From the NCBI GenBank assembly GCA_002421845.1, contig DISL01000084.1, positions 1 to 54,188 on the forward strand: a stretch of DNA of 54,188 bases, written 5' to 3'. Position numbers and translations under genes: made by a program. Below are positions 1-9,394 of the stretch, piece after piece (position 1 is the first letter of the stretch; each line of letters begins with the position of its first letter). Below the pieces are notes generated by a model, which saw only the letters and a program-made list of their open reading frames with translations, was not told where the DNA came from and ran no database searches. The stretch comes from Epsilonproteobacteria bacterium UBA6211 (GTDB lineage Bacteria; Campylobacterota; Campylobacteria; Campylobacterales; Arcobacteraceae).

Positions 1-212
1 GAGATAACGCGGAAGTCAGGAAATACAAAGATATAAACTTCCTAACAAAAAGAGATGATGAGATTTATAATATCGGTGTTGGATTATCGTATGAATACTC
101 AAAACAAGCAACCATAGGATTAACATACAACTACACAAATCAAAACTCAAATCACGAACCGTTTGACTACGATAAACAAGTAGTTAAAACTTCTTTATAC
201 TACAACTTTTAA
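1..212 (+). CDS. C-terminal end of an outer-membrane beta-barrel protein (partial)
   Basis: The frame is open from the window edge to a TAA at 210-212. The visible ~69 residues show alternating polar/hydrophobic, aromatic-rich strands (segments near LSYEYSKQ and LTYNYTNQ) and end in YYNF. A terminal Phe after amphipathic strands is the usual BAM-recognition signature of outer-membrane barrels. The 5' part lies outside the window, so the family cannot be named; a porin-like barrel of the type found beside CHASE2 cyclases is possible. Its stop overlaps the convergent cyclase gene by 4 nt. Confidence 0.6.
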   Translation, partial: DNAEVRKYKDINFLTKRDDEIYNIGVGLSYEYSKQATIGLTYNYTNQNSNHEPFDYDKQVVKTSLYYNF

Positions 213-2437
213 CCCTTACTCGTATGCCTAAACACTCCGTCAAAATCTGACGGAGGCTCTTTGAGATAATGTTCGCATCTTTCTTTATATATTTCATATA
301 TTGCTTTGTTTGTTTTTTTAGGATTATTATCAAGTTCATCAAATATACGTAAAGCCTCTTCAAACTTACTTTGTTTGTATAATTCTATCGCATGATGATA
401 GGTCTCTATCTCTTGTAAAAGTTCATCTTTGGACACTTCATACAAGCCAAGCTCATCTTTGTCAAAATCCACTACTTGCCAAATTTCAACAGGCTCCAAC
501 TTCCCTTTTACGGTCACCAAATCCAAAAATCTAAATATATAATCCCCTTTTAACTTTTCCTTTGTGAAATTTGATATATTTATCTTTGAATTATAATATT
601 TACAAAGTGATTCAAGCCTTGAGCCAAGGTTTACAGGGTCACCTATAACGGTATAATCGCTTCTTCCACTACTTCCCATCTCACCCACTACGGCTTCACC
701 GCTATTTATCCCCATACCTATATCTATAGGCTCTATGTTTTTTTCTTCACACATTTTATTCAAAGCTTCAAATCTTACATCGTCTTTTACTTTTGTATTC
801 AAATCTTTTAGTGCATATAACTGCTCCAAAGCAGACACTACAGCTTTATCTTGATGGTCTTGAACATCTGCAGGAGCATTCCAATATGCCATGATAGCAT
901 CACCTATAAACTTATCTATAGTTCCATGATTTTTGATGATAATATCACTCATCGGAGTCATATATTCATTTAGAAATTCAATCAATACTTTTGGGTCATG
1001 CAAGGCCTCTGAAATATTAGTAAAATTTCTCAAATCAGAAAAGAATATAGTAATCTCTTTTGCCTTACCCCCTAGTACATCACCGTCACTAGATAGTATA
1101 TCTTCCATAACGGCAGGGCTTACTTTACTCGCAAACTTTGATTTTATAAGTTTTGAAGATTTTTCAATATAAAAGTTATTGATAAGAATTACAACCAATG
1201 CACTACTTACTATTGATACAACAGGCATCAAAATACTAAGAACCACCCCTTCATCAAAAAACATAGTATATAAGAAATACCAATCTACAACAATAATAGC
1301 CGTTAATATCAAAGGAACAAGTAAAATAGGTAAATATGCCAAAACAAATATACTCAACATAACTATCACAAAAATATGAACAAGATTAGCCCCGTCAGCC
1401 CAAGACGGCTTAGATATAAAATCTCCTACCAAAACATTATCTATAAGGTTGGCATGTACCTCAACCCCTGGGAAAACAGATTCAAAAGGTGTAGCCCTAA
1501 GGTCAAGTAACCCTGCAGCACTAGTACCTATCAAAACAATCTTACCGTCTATATCTTCAGGTTTAAAATTGTTATTCAAAATATCGACTGCACTAATATA
1601 TTTAAAAGTTTTTTCTTTTCCTCTGAAATTAACCAAAGCTCTCCCAAACATATCCGTAGGTATTTTATATTCCCCTACGCTGACACTTTCCACACCTATA
1701 TCACCGTAATCTACGTAAATCTTCTTTTCACCCGTTATTACACGTATTATCTCCAAAGCAAGTGAAGGATAGAGCATATCATCATATTTTATGACCAAAG
1801 GTACACTTCTTATTATCCCTGAATCATCGGGTATATTATTGAAAAATCCGCTAGAATATCCATTATCGCTTAGCTGATTTATATTGAGTATCGTACCGTG
1901 ACCTTTGATTAAAAAATCATTATTTTCATCTACACCGCGTTGGATTATTATTGATTGTACTTTAGGTGCATCAAATGTCAGTGCTTTTGATTTTTCCAGT
2001 TCAAACTGATAGCCTAAAATTGTAGGAGTTTGAGACACCACATAAGCCAATATCTCATCATAATTGGGTACATCTTTTGACTCAAGCCCAAGTTTATCAA
2101 ACACATAATTTGGAGAACTTCTATCATTTTCCGCAAAAACAATATCAAGACCTATAATCCCAACATTCGCATTTGTAAGCTTAACAAGCAAATCTGCAAA
2201 TACATCCCTAGACCAAGGCCACTGCCCTACTTCTTTGAGTGATTTATTATCTAAGTCAACTATTACTACATTGTCGCTTTGCGGTATTTCACCACGAAAA
2301 ACAAACATATAATCCCTCAAACTACTATCAACCGAATTGATTGTCGCAGGAGAAAATATATAAACAAAAGTTAGAAAAATAGATAGTAAAAAAGCAGAGA
2401 TTAAATATGTATAAATATATTGTAATCTCTTTTTCAT
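209..2437 (-). CDS. CHASE2-domain class III adenylate/guanylate cyclase
   Basis: Membrane-bound sensory nucleotide cyclase of 742 aa. An N-terminal membrane span (about residues 12-30) precedes an extracytoplasmic CHASE2 domain (to about 345), a hydrophobic block of two to three spans (about 350-425), and a cytoplasmic class III cyclase domain (about 455-655). Cyclase motifs visible are FFSDLRNFT with the metal-binding Asp, DKFIGDAIMAYW, and GINSGEAVVGEMGS followed by DYTVIGDPVNLGSRLE. The Lys in DKFIGD and Asp in DYTVIGD fit ATP use, so cAMP is the likely product. The last ~80 residues look TPR-like. It starts 2 nt after the NUDIX stop and is probably coupled to it. The ligand is unknown. 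Confidence 0.9.
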   Translation of the reverse strand: MKKRLQYIYTYLISAFLLSIFLTFVYIFSPATINSVDSSLRDYMFVFRGEIPQSDNVVIVDLDNKSLKEVGQWPWSRDVFADLLVKLTNANVGIIGLDIVFAENDRSSPNYVFDKLGLESKDVPNYDEILAYVVSQTPTILGYQFELEKSKALTFDAPKVQSIIIQRGVDENNDFLIKGHGTILNINQLSDNGYSSGFFNNIPDDSGIIRSVPLVIKYDDMLYPSLALEIIRVITGEKKIYVDYGDIGVESVSVGEYKIPTDMFGRALVNFRGKEKTFKYISAVDILNNNFKPEDIDGKIVLIGTSAAGLLDLRATPFESVFPGVEVHANLIDNVLVGDFISKPSWADGANLVHIFVIVMLSIFVLAYLPILLVPLILTAIIVVDWYFLYTMFFDEGVVLSILMPVVSIVSSALVVILINNFYIEKSSKLIKSKFASKVSPAVMEDILSSDGDVLGGKAKEITIFFSDLRNFTNISEALHDPKVLIEFLNEYMTPMSDIIIKNHGTIDKFIGDAIMAYWNAPADVQDHQDKAVVSALEQLYALKDLNTKVKDDVRFEALNKMCEEKNIEPIDIGMGINSGEAVVGEMGSSGRSDYTVIGDPVNLGSRLESLCKYYNSKINISNFTKEKLKGDYIFRFLDLVTVKGKLEPVEIWQVVDFDKDELGLYEVSKDELLQEIETYHHAIELYKQSKFEEALRIFDELDNNPKKTNKAIYEIYKERCEHYLKEPPSDFDGVFRHTSKG

Positions 2438-2439
2438 AA

Positions 2440-2886
2440 TTAGTTGTTTACTTTGTGGTGTTTTAAGAAATCAACCACATCAAACATCATTTGATACTGA
2501 TTGTTTTTAATAGGAGGCATATGAGCTATGTCGAAAAATCCGGCATCACTTAACTCTTTTGACCTATATTTAGGCTTTAGCTTCATATCTTTATCCAAAA
2601 ACTTATCAATACTTTTTATATTATGAGCATTGACAAGCCAAATACCCACATCTTTTCTATCATTTTCTTGGTCAAAATAATCTTCAAAAAAGTCATATTC
2701 TACCAAAATACCTGACTCTTCATAAAACTCACGTCTAGCACACTCCTGAGGTCTCTCTTTTGAGTTCATGGTACCTTTTAAGAATCCCCATTTATACCTA
2801 CTGTCACTTGCTTTACATAAAAAAATATAAACCTGACCGTCTTGTATCCAATAAGGAGCTATTCCATACGATTGAACATTAGCCAC
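2440..2886 (-). CDS. NUDIX hydrolase
   Basis: A 148-aa protein with a complete Nudix box: G38, E44, R52-E53, E56-E57 and G59 in the spacing Gx5Ex7REUxEExGU. Nudix enzymes hydrolyse nucleoside diphosphate-X compounds; the diadenosine-polyphosphate type is one possibility from the short length, but the substrate cannot be read here. The start is GTG at 2886, with AGGAGG 8 nt upstream, the best ribosome site in this operon. It lies between the LptG/F-like permease (20-nt gap) and the cyclase. Confidence 0.9.
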   Translation of the reverse strand: MANVQSYGIAPYWIQDGQVYIFLCKASDSRYKWGFLKGTMNSKERPQECARREFYEESGILVEYDFFEDYFDQENDRKDVGIWLVNAHNIKSIDKFLDKDMKLKPKYRSKELSDAGFFDIAHMPPIKNNQYQMMFDVVDFLKHHKVNN

Positions 2887-2907
2887 AACAAAGTCCTCCT
2901 TATTATA

Positions 2908-3978
2908 TTATGATGGTATTGATTTTTTATAATATACAATATAAACACATAAAGCAAATACTACAAGAGGAACTATAAGTGCAAACTCAGGCAAAATCAC
3001 ACTCCCTATTGCAAATTTGTAAAGTAAGAAGAACCCTCCCCATATAAAAAGAGTACTAAATATAGTCACACTTGCATATATTCTTGATTCAAAAAACCTG
3101 TTGTTTAAAGATATAAATATATAATATAAAAATATCAATGGGATTACAAAAAAAGGAACTATTGTCTGATTATAAATAATAGCCCTTATTTTATCGGTTT
3201 TTACACCTTGTGCACCCATGACAAAAAAAGCATCCACGGCATCTATAATAGAATAATTTGCATTATCCGTATATACGTTATCCAAAATTTTCGGTTTAAA
3301 TCCATCCAAAGTATAAATAAACTTTTCACTAGTAAGTTCCAATTTACCGTTATCAAAAGCAGGATTTATAGGTTTTGAAGTAATTACCGCATCTTCAACA
3401 TACCATCTATTGTCTTGGAAGTATGCTTTATTTGCTGAGATTGTTTTTATTAAATCTCTATTTGCAACTTCAAATATCTCTATACCTTCAGCTCTTTGTT
3501 CCAACGGATAAAGCTTTTTAAAGTAAACATACGCATCATTATATTTTACGAAAATATCCTCTTTCAAAGAGCTAAAATACTCACCGTCAAGGATTTGCTT
3601 TTTCTTCTCATATGCATACGCCAACGGTGTAGTCTGTAAAGCAAGTAAAATCAATAAAGCAGTAAGATTAACAAATATAACAGGTATAAAAAGTTTTCTT
3701 TTTGACGAACCAAGAGAATATATACTTACAAGTTCATTGTTTTTTATCATAACGATAAGCAACACTATCCACGCAAATACCAAAGATAAAGGCAAAGCTA
3801 TAGTCAAAGTAAAAATGGCATTATAAAATACATATAAAGCGGTAAGATTTGCAGAATCAGGGATTGAGCCTAAATTTTGAATAAATTCAAATGTGATAAA
3901 AAACAATTCCAAAGATAATAATATAACGAAAAATAATTTTAAATATTTAACTAAAACATATCTACTTAAAATTGACAA
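2908..3978 (-). CDS. LptF/LptG (YjgP/YjgQ) family LPS export permease
   Basis: A 356-aa inner-membrane protein with three N-terminal spans (about 10-30, 50-75, 97-117), a periplasmic beta-rich domain (about 120-265) and three C-terminal spans, the layout of LptF/LptG. Those proteins link the LptB2 ATPase to the LptC/LptA bridge that carries LPS outward; lptC and lptA lie at 19511-20507. It follows rplY-pth as in other Campylobacterota. TTG start with AAGG 7 nt upstream. LptG is more likely than LptF from position, but the two cannot be separated by eye. Confidence 0.85.
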   Translation of the reverse strand: MSILSRYVLVKYLKLFFVILLSLELFFITFEFIQNLGSIPDSANLTALYVFYNAIFTLTIALPLSLVFAWIVLLIVMIKNNELVSIYSLGSSKRKLFIPVIFVNLTALLILLALQTTPLAYAYEKKKQILDGEYFSSLKEDIFVKYNDAYVYFKKLYPLEQRAEGIEIFEVANRDLIKTISANKAYFQDNRWYVEDAVITSKPINPAFDNGKLELTSEKFIYTLDGFKPKILDNVYTDNANYSIIDAVDAFFVMGAQGVKTDKIRAIIYNQTIVPFFVIPLIFLYYIFISLNNRFFESRIYASVTIFSTLFIWGGFFLLYKFAIGSVILPEFALIVPLVVFALCVYIVYYKKSIPS

Positions 3979-3989
3979 TAAACAACCTT

Positions 3990-4544
3990 TTAAAGTTTAA
4001 TTGTATATTTTGACTGAACTATAGACAACGGTGTTGTTTTCAAGGCATCTATTGCTTCAATACACTTAGATATTATACTCTTTAAATGATAAAATTGTTC
4101 TTTAGAAAAATCACTTAGCACGTAATTAGCCACATCTTCTTTATTTTCAGGTTTGCCTATACCTATACGAACTCTAATATACTCTTTTCCTATATGAGAA
4201 TCTATAGACCTAAGACCGTTATGTCCGCCATGTCCACCGCCTATTTTAAACTTTACCGTTCCAAAAGGTAAATCAAGGTCATCGTGAACAACTATCACAT
4301 TTGATGTTTCAACATCAAAATATTTTTTTATTACGACTACACTATCGCCCGAAAGATTCATAAAAGTTTGAGGTTTTACATAGATATTATCACCTGCTTT
4401 ATAAACAAGTGCTTTGAAGTTTGATTTATTTATTGAAGTTGTTTGTAGGTTTTTGATTATCTCATCGATAACCATAAAACCTACATTATGTCTGGTATTT
4501 GAGTATTTATCCCCAGGATTACCAAGCCCTACTATTAGATGCAT
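3990..4544 (-). CDS. pth: Peptidyl-tRNA hydrolase
   Basis: Releases tRNA from prematurely dropped peptidyl-tRNA. The 184-aa length is normal. Visible active-site elements are the N-terminal GLGNPG, H19 in NTRHNVGF, N63 in MNLSG and D88 in HDDLD, followed by the glycine/histidine-rich GGGHGGHNGLRS. Its ATG overlaps the rplY stop by 1 nt (TAATG), indicating coupled translation. Confidence 0.97.
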   Translation of the reverse strand: MHLIVGLGNPGDKYSNTRHNVGFMVIDEIIKNLQTTSINKSNFKALVYKAGDNIYVKPQTFMNLSGDSVVVIKKYFDVETSNVIVVHDDLDLPFGTVKFKIGGGHGGHNGLRSIDSHIGKEYIRVRIGIGKPENKEDVANYVLSDFSKEQFYHLKSIISKCIEAIDALKTTPLSIVQSKYTIKL

Positions 4545-5080
4545 TATTTAGCTTTAATTACACCAACAACAGGTACTCTTGGATCTAAGAAACATTGTAC
4601 ACCTGTTGGGAATACTAAATCTCTTACAAGGATATTATCACCTGTATCCAAATCATCTATTTTCAAATGGAAACTTTTTGGTAAGTTTTCAATACAAGCC
4701 TTAACAGGAACTCTTTTCTTATGGAAAACGAAAAGACCTTTATTTTTAAGACCTTTTGGAGTACCTTCTACAGTTACAGGAACTTTATAAGTTGTTCTTA
4801 CGCCGTTTTGAGCTACCATTAAGTCAACATGTAACAAATCATTTGTTACAGGATCTCTTTGATACTCGTTAATTACAACGCTTAACGTCTTTTCACCAAC
4901 TTTTACATCAAACGCCAAACTATTTTTAGTTTTAACAGCTTTGATAAAGTCATTTCTCTTAAATGCTGCATTTATGTTTTCTAAACCTTTTCCATAAATG
5001 TTTGCAATTAGATAACCATCTTGTCTTAAAGCTTTTGTAGAGCTTTTTGCAATACTATCTCTAATTATTCCTTCTAACAT
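4544..5080 (-). CDS. rplY: 50S ribosomal protein L25 (CTC/TL5 form)
   Basis: The 178-aa protein has the N-terminal L25 5S-rRNA-binding domain (about 1-90) and the C-terminal TL5/CTC beta domain (about 95-175) of the long bacterial form. It heads the minus-strand run rplY-pth-LptG/F-NUDIX-cyclase. ATG start preceded by AAAGGTG. An upstream -10 box and small leader hairpin are annotated separately. Confidence 0.95.
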   Translation of the reverse strand: MLEGIIRDSIAKSSTKALRQDGYLIANIYGKGLENINAAFKRNDFIKAVKTKNSLAFDVKVGEKTLSVVINEYQRDPVTNDLLHVDLMVAQNGVRTTYKVPVTVEGTPKGLKNKGLFVFHKKRVPVKACIENLPKSFHLKIDDLDTGDNILVRDLVFPTGVQCFLDPRVPVVGVIKAK

Positions 5081-5102
5081 GTTTTCACCTTTGTTTTTTA
5101 TA

Positions 5103-5129
5103 CACTTTTTTGTAAAGTGGCGAATTATA
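5103..5129 (-). promoter_or_regulatory. Likely rplY promoter -10 box and 5' leader hairpin
   Basis: On the minus strand a TATAAT (5124-5129) precedes rplY by about 45 nt. Just downstream, CACTTT (5103-5108) and AAAGTG (5114-5119) can form a small stem with a 5-nt loop within the predicted leader. No clear -35, as is common for this phylum's sigma70 promoters. Autogenous control by L25 is only a possibility. Confidence 0.45.
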
Positions 5130-5247
5130 CCTAAATAAATCTAAAAATAAATTTAAACTAACAAATCTTTTTCTTAACTCAAATAAACTACTTATTTTTA
5201 TAATACTTTTGATAAAATATCTCCAAATAAAAAATAGAGGTCAAAAT

Positions 5248-5961
5248 ATGTTTAATAAAATTCTTCTTTCATTAGTCTTACTATGTAGTATAGGATTTGC
5301 AAGTCTAAAGCAACAAACCACTACTTTACAAAACGTATCAAACGATAGTGCAACAATCAACATAGGAAATCTAACAATAGGTCAAACAGGTGTGATAATA
5401 CATAACTTTGATGAGAGTAAATCTATTATAATAGCTGATTTTGAGGTAGTTTCCACATCTCCACAAAACTCAAAAGTAAAATTCGAGTATAAAAACTTTG
5501 AAAACAAAGTAGCTATTCCAACGCCTAATATAACAGTAAAAAACGGTGATACTGCTATTTTAAATCATATGTACAACACCTCTATTTTAATAGCTCCAAA
5601 CTACGAATCATTTAGTTTAGTTCAAAAAAACTTCTTATCACAAAACTTTATACATAGTGATATTTTCGGTGCATATTTAAAAAGCATAGGTCAGCCTGTA
5701 CCGTCAAAAGAGGAATTTAGAGAGTTTTGCAACATCAACAATATAGGTACTATATTTTTTGTAATAGATTCTCGTGTATATGTGGTTGATTCTAAAACTT
5801 TTGTCGTGTTAGAAGAATATAAAGTAAAAAAAGAGACATCTGAAGAAAACATGACACCTTTTTATACAAATATTGAAGATATTAAACTAGGTATTTTAAA
5901 TTTCGGTGATAGTTCGATAGGGAGCTATACAAACTATTATTCACAACTTATAGGGATATAA
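5248..5961 (+). CDS. Secreted protein resembling the PgbA/PgbB N-terminal family
   Basis: A 237-aa exported protein. The start at 5248 is chosen over an upstream ATG (5209) because AGAGG sits 7-8 nt before it and it places a signal peptide (residues 1-18, ending near GFA) at the N-terminus. The mature part is beta-rich, with repeated segments such as SATINIGNLTIGQTG, and resembles the N-terminal domain of Helicobacter plasminogen-binding proteins, from memory of the family rather than a search. Plasminogen binding should not be assumed. It ends 2 nt before glcD, which suggests cotranscription. Confidence 0.6.
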   Translation: MFNKILLSLVLLCSIGFASLKQQTTTLQNVSNDSATINIGNLTIGQTGVIIHNFDESKSIIIADFEVVSTSPQNSKVKFEYKNFENKVAIPTPNITVKNGDTAILNHMYNTSILIAPNYESFSLVQKNFLSQNFIHSDIFGAYLKSIGQPVPSKEEFREFCNINNIGTIFFVIDSRVYVVDSKTFVVLEEYKVKKETSEENMTPFYTNIEDIKLGILNFGDSSIGSYTNYYSQLIGI

Positions 5962-5963
5962 AA

Positions 5964-7346
5964 ATGTTAGATACAACTCATATAAATCATCTAAAATCAA
6001 TAGTAGGTGAAGAGAATGTAAAAAGTGACAAAGCTCATCTAATAGCTTATTGCTACGATGCAACTAAAAGCAGATTTGAGCCTGATGCAGTCGTATTTCC
6101 ACGACATGAAGAAGATGTAAGCAATATATTAAAATACTGTAATGAACATAAAATCGTTATTGTTCCTAGAGGTGCAGGAAGTGGCTTTACGGGTGGTGCT
6201 TTACCTGCAAACGGTGGTATTATACTAGCACTTGAACGACACATGAACAAGCTTCTTGAAATAGATATGCAAAATATGGTAGCAGTAGTTCAACCGGGTC
6301 TTGTAAATATGGACTTGCAAAAAGCGGTAGAAGAAGTTGGACTTTTTTATCCACCGGACCCTGCAAGTGAAAACTACTCTACATTAGGCGGAAACGTAAG
6401 TGAAAATGCCGGTGGTATGAGAGCTGCAAAATACGGCATTACAAAAGATTATGTTATGGCATTACGTGCAGTTTTACCAAACGGTGAAATAATACGTGCT
6501 GGAAAAAGAACCATAAAAGATGTTGCGGGATATAATATTGCAGGTATTTTGATAGCAAGTGAAGGGACATTGGCCGTTATTACTGAAATTACTCTCAAAC
6601 TTATCCCAAAACCGAAAATGACAAAAACTGCAATGGGAGTTTTTCCTACGGTAAAAGATGCTATGAATGCGGTATATAAAACTATGGCAAGCGGTGTTAC
6701 TCCTGTTGCTATGGAGTTTTTGGATAATATGACTATACGTGCCGTTGAACAAAAGTTCTCAAAAGGTTTACCTATAGAAGCAGGTGCCATTTTGGTTACC
6801 GATGTTGACGGCAACTCCGAAGCAGACCTTGATGAACAATTAGGAATAATAGAGACCAAATTCAAAGAAAACGGTTGTAGTGAATTTAAAATAGCACGTG
6901 ACAAAACCGAATCTGCAAATCTATGGTTTGCAAGACGTAATGCAAGTCCTTCACTGGCAGTTTACGGAAGTAAAAAACTAAATGAAGATATTACCGTGCC
7001 AAGAAGTAAACTACCTGAACTTCTTGATAAAATTGCTGTTGTAAGTCAAAAATACGGTCTTAAAGTACCGTGTTTTGGACATACAGGTGATGGTAACGTA
7101 CACACAAACGTAATGTGTGACGGTAACGACCCACATTCAGTTGAGCTAGGTCATCAAGCAATAGAAGAGATATTCCAAATCACTGTTGATATGGGTGGAA
7201 CACTAAGCGGTGAACACGGCATAGGTCTAGCTAAAGCACCTTTTATGCATATGGCATTTAGTGATTCAGAAATGGAACTTTTTAGAAGCATAAAAAAAGC
7301 CTTCGATCCAAACAATATACTAAATCCAAACAAAATGGGATTATAA
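5964..7346 (+). CDS. glcD: FAD-linked oxidase, glycolate/lactate dehydrogenase GlcD type
   Basis: A 460-aa 2-hydroxyacid dehydrogenase subunit. The N-terminal FAD-binding PCMH domain (about 35-215) carries PRGAGSGFTGGA and the PPDPAS/TLGGNVSENAGG region; the C-terminal FAD-oxidase domain contains CFGHTGDGNVH and GEHGIGLAK, with the conserved His residues. Glycolate and D-lactate are the usual substrates; which one cannot be told here. No glcE/glcF partner is adjacent. Confidence 0.9.
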   Translation: MLDTTHINHLKSIVGEENVKSDKAHLIAYCYDATKSRFEPDAVVFPRHEEDVSNILKYCNEHKIVIVPRGAGSGFTGGALPANGGIILALERHMNKLLEIDMQNMVAVVQPGLVNMDLQKAVEEVGLFYPPDPASENYSTLGGNVSENAGGMRAAKYGITKDYVMALRAVLPNGEIIRAGKRTIKDVAGYNIAGILIASEGTLAVITEITLKLIPKPKMTKTAMGVFPTVKDAMNAVYKTMASGVTPVAMEFLDNMTIRAVEQKFSKGLPIEAGAILVTDVDGNSEADLDEQLGIIETKFKENGCSEFKIARDKTESANLWFARRNASPSLAVYGSKKLNEDITVPRSKLPELLDKIAVVSQKYGLKVPCFGHTGDGNVHTNVMCDGNDPHSVELGHQAIEEIFQITVDMGGTLSGEHGIGLAKAPFMHMAFSDSEMELFRSIKKAFDPNNILNPNKMGL

Positions 7347-7350
7347 AAAA

Positions 7351-8118
7351 GTGGATAAACTTAAATATCTTATAAAAAAGATATATGAGTTTATCGACGA
7401 CGATACCCCTTACTATGCTGCAAGTTTAAGCTTTTTTACTATCTTTTCCCTTTTACCTATACTTGCACTTCTTATTTGGTTTGTATCATCACTTGAAATC
7501 TTACGGGAAAATAGTGATTTATTTTTGAAATATTTTTTAGATTTAATAAACCCTGCACATTCTCAAAAAATAGATACTTTTGTTAATAAATTTTTAGACA
7601 AATCAGACTCATTGGGTACGATAGGTTTAATTTATTTGGTATTCGTATTTGTGATGTTTTTTAGGGATTATGAGTATATAGTAAATAAAATCCACAACGT
7701 CAAAAGTAAACCGTTTTACAAATCTATTTTTGTATATTTCATACTTTTATTAGCGGTACCTACCATGTTTGGTCTATTTCTTTATACAATCTCTTTTACT
7801 AGCGATACCATAACCACTCAGGTACTAACGTTTGTATTTTTGTGGTTTTTATTTTTGATTATCTTTAAAATATCAATTAATAGAGATGTATCGACTACAG
7901 CCCTATTCTCTTCATCTTTTATAACACTTACCGTACTAACTATCACAAAAAATATTTTTATTCAATATGTTTTAATAAGTAAAACTTACGTAACCCTTTA
8001 CGGCTCTTTGAGTGTAATATTATTCTTTTTTCTTTGGATTTATATTTCGTGGAACATATATCTTTATGGTATGAAGCTGTGTCATACCATAAATACTAAA
8101 GAGATACATAGAGTTTAG
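7351..8118 (+). CDS. YihY/BrkB family inner-membrane protein
   Basis: A 255-aa polytopic protein with about six hydrophobic spans. The N-terminal YYAASLSFFTIFSLLPILALL is typical of the YihY family, once misnamed ribonuclease BN. The biochemical role is unknown. GTG start at 7351, 4 nt after the glcD stop; the GGGA ribosome site lies inside the glcD end. Confidence 0.85.
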   Translation: MDKLKYLIKKIYEFIDDDTPYYAASLSFFTIFSLLPILALLIWFVSSLEILRENSDLFLKYFLDLINPAHSQKIDTFVNKFLDKSDSLGTIGLIYLVFVFVMFFRDYEYIVNKIHNVKSKPFYKSIFVYFILLLAVPTMFGLFLYTISFTSDTITTQVLTFVFLWFLFLIIFKISINRDVSTTALFSSSFITLTVLTITKNIFIQYVLISKTYVTLYGSLSVILFFFLWIYISWNIYLYGMKLCHTINTKEIHRV

Positions 8119-8120
8119 AG

Positions 8121-8188
8121 TTCATAAGTCGTGAATCGTGAATTGTTAAGAAAGTACTACTCACGACTCACAACTCACGATTCTATGA
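8121..8188. repeat. Intergenic heptad-repeat hairpin, CGTGAAT type
   Basis: The left arm holds 7-nt units (CGTGAAT, CGTGAAT, TGTTAAG). The right arm holds ACTCACG, ACTCACA, ACTCACG, ATTCTAT. The arms are largely reverse-complementary, starting from TTCATA at one end and TATGAA at the other, so the element folds into a long stem. It sits between converging yihY and dnaJ and overlaps the dnaJ stop. The same unit type recurs at 13628-13693. Confidence 0.75.
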
Positions 8189-9310
8189 AAACCACTTCTT
8201 AACTTTATCAAACATACTATCAAATATTGATTCATGAGGCTTTGATTCTATACCGAAACTCTCTTGAAGTTTTTCCAAAAGCTCTTCTTGCTCATCATTA
8301 AGTGATGTCGGGTATTTTATATTTATCTGTACTATCAAGTCACCTTTTCCGTAACCCTGAACAGATTTCACACCCTCACCTTTAAATCTAAACTGCTCTT
8401 TATCTTTTGTACCTTTAGGAATTTTTAGTTCAAGCTCACCTCTAAGGCTAGGTATCGTTATAGTACTACCGAGTGCAACTTGAGTAAAGAACAACGGCAC
8501 TTCTATATAAATGTCATTATCATATCTTACAAAGTGTTTATCCTCTTTTACTTTTATCTGAACGTATAAATCACCTCTTGTTCCATCAGGTGCAATATTA
8601 CCTTTGCCGGAAACTCTCATTCTGTTACCGTTATCTATACCTTCAGGGATATTTATCTCAAAAGTATCTTCAACCTCTTCATACCCTCTACCGTGACATT
8701 TAGTACATTTTGAGCCTACTTGTTCACCGCTTCCGCTACAATGAGGACAAGTTTGAGCAAAGGTCATAAACCCTTGTCTCATATGTATCTGCCCTCTTCC
8801 GCCACAATGAGGACACGTGAAGAGTTTGCCCTCTTTTGCCCCTGTACCTTTACAGCTATCACAAGCTTTTTTGTATTTGTAATTTATCGTTTTTTTACAT
8901 CCAAATACCGCTTCATTAAACTCTACCGTAATGTTTATTGCATTATCTATATTATAAGCGTACTGTTTTTTCTTTCTCGAAGAAAAACCTCCGCCACCGC
9001 CGAAAGCAGAACCAAACATCTCTTCAAAAATAGAGCCGAGGTCATCAAAACCTCCGCCACCGCCTCTACTAAATCCACCGTGTCCTTGAATACCTGCTTT
9101 ACCGTATCTATCATAAAGAGCTCTTTTTTCATCATCACTAAGCACCTGATAAGCTTCATTTATCGCTTTGAATTTTTCTTCAGATTCTTTATCTCCTGGA
9201 TTTTTATCCGGATGATATTGCATAGCCAGTCTTCTATACGCTTTTTTGATTACTTGTTTGTCTGCTGTTTTTTCTACTTCTAATATTTCATAATAGTCCA
9301 TTTCTATCAA
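8183..9310 (-). CDS. dnaJ: Chaperone protein DnaJ
   Basis: Type I Hsp40 co-chaperone of DnaK, 375 aa. J domain (about 4-70) with the HPD motif in YHPDKNPGD, a Gly/Phe-rich linker (about 75-110), a zinc-binding domain with four CxxCxGxG modules (first CDSCKGTG, last CTKCHGRG), then two C-terminal beta domains. TTG at 9310 is chosen as start because GGAG sits 7 nt upstream; the ATG three codons in has a 16-nt spacing. Transcribed divergently from recR. Confidence 0.96.
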   Translation of the reverse strand: MIEMDYYEILEVEKTADKQVIKKAYRRLAMQYHPDKNPGDKESEEKFKAINEAYQVLSDDEKRALYDRYGKAGIQGHGGFSRGGGGGFDDLGSIFEEMFGSAFGGGGGFSSRKKKQYAYNIDNAINITVEFNEAVFGCKKTINYKYKKACDSCKGTGAKEGKLFTCPHCGGRGQIHMRQGFMTFAQTCPHCSGSGEQVGSKCTKCHGRGYEEVEDTFEINIPEGIDNGNRMRVSGKGNIAPDGTRGDLYVQIKVKEDKHFVRYDNDIYIEVPLFFTQVALGSTITIPSLRGELELKIPKGTKDKEQFRFKGEGVKSVQGYGKGDLIVQINIKYPTSLNDEQEELLEKLQESFGIESKPHESIFDSMFDKVKKWFS

Positions 9311-9381
9311 AACAATTCTCCGTAACCTAAATTTTTTATTTATATGATTTTTTGTAAGGCAAGATTATATCAAAAATTTGT

Positions 9382-9387
9382 TATAAT
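9382..9387 (+). promoter_or_regulatory. Candidate -10 box of recR
   Basis: TATAAT ends 7 nt before the recR ATG at 9395. Initiation at the usual distance would give a leaderless or near-leaderless mRNA. No recognisable ribosome-binding site precedes the ATG, consistent with this. No convincing -35 is seen. Confidence 0.45.
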
Positions 9388-9394
9388 AACCCTT

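Noticed and set aside
8720..9283. 187-codon plus-strand frame opposite dnaJ
   Set aside because: A shadow of the repetitive zinc-finger and Gly-rich codons of dnaJ.
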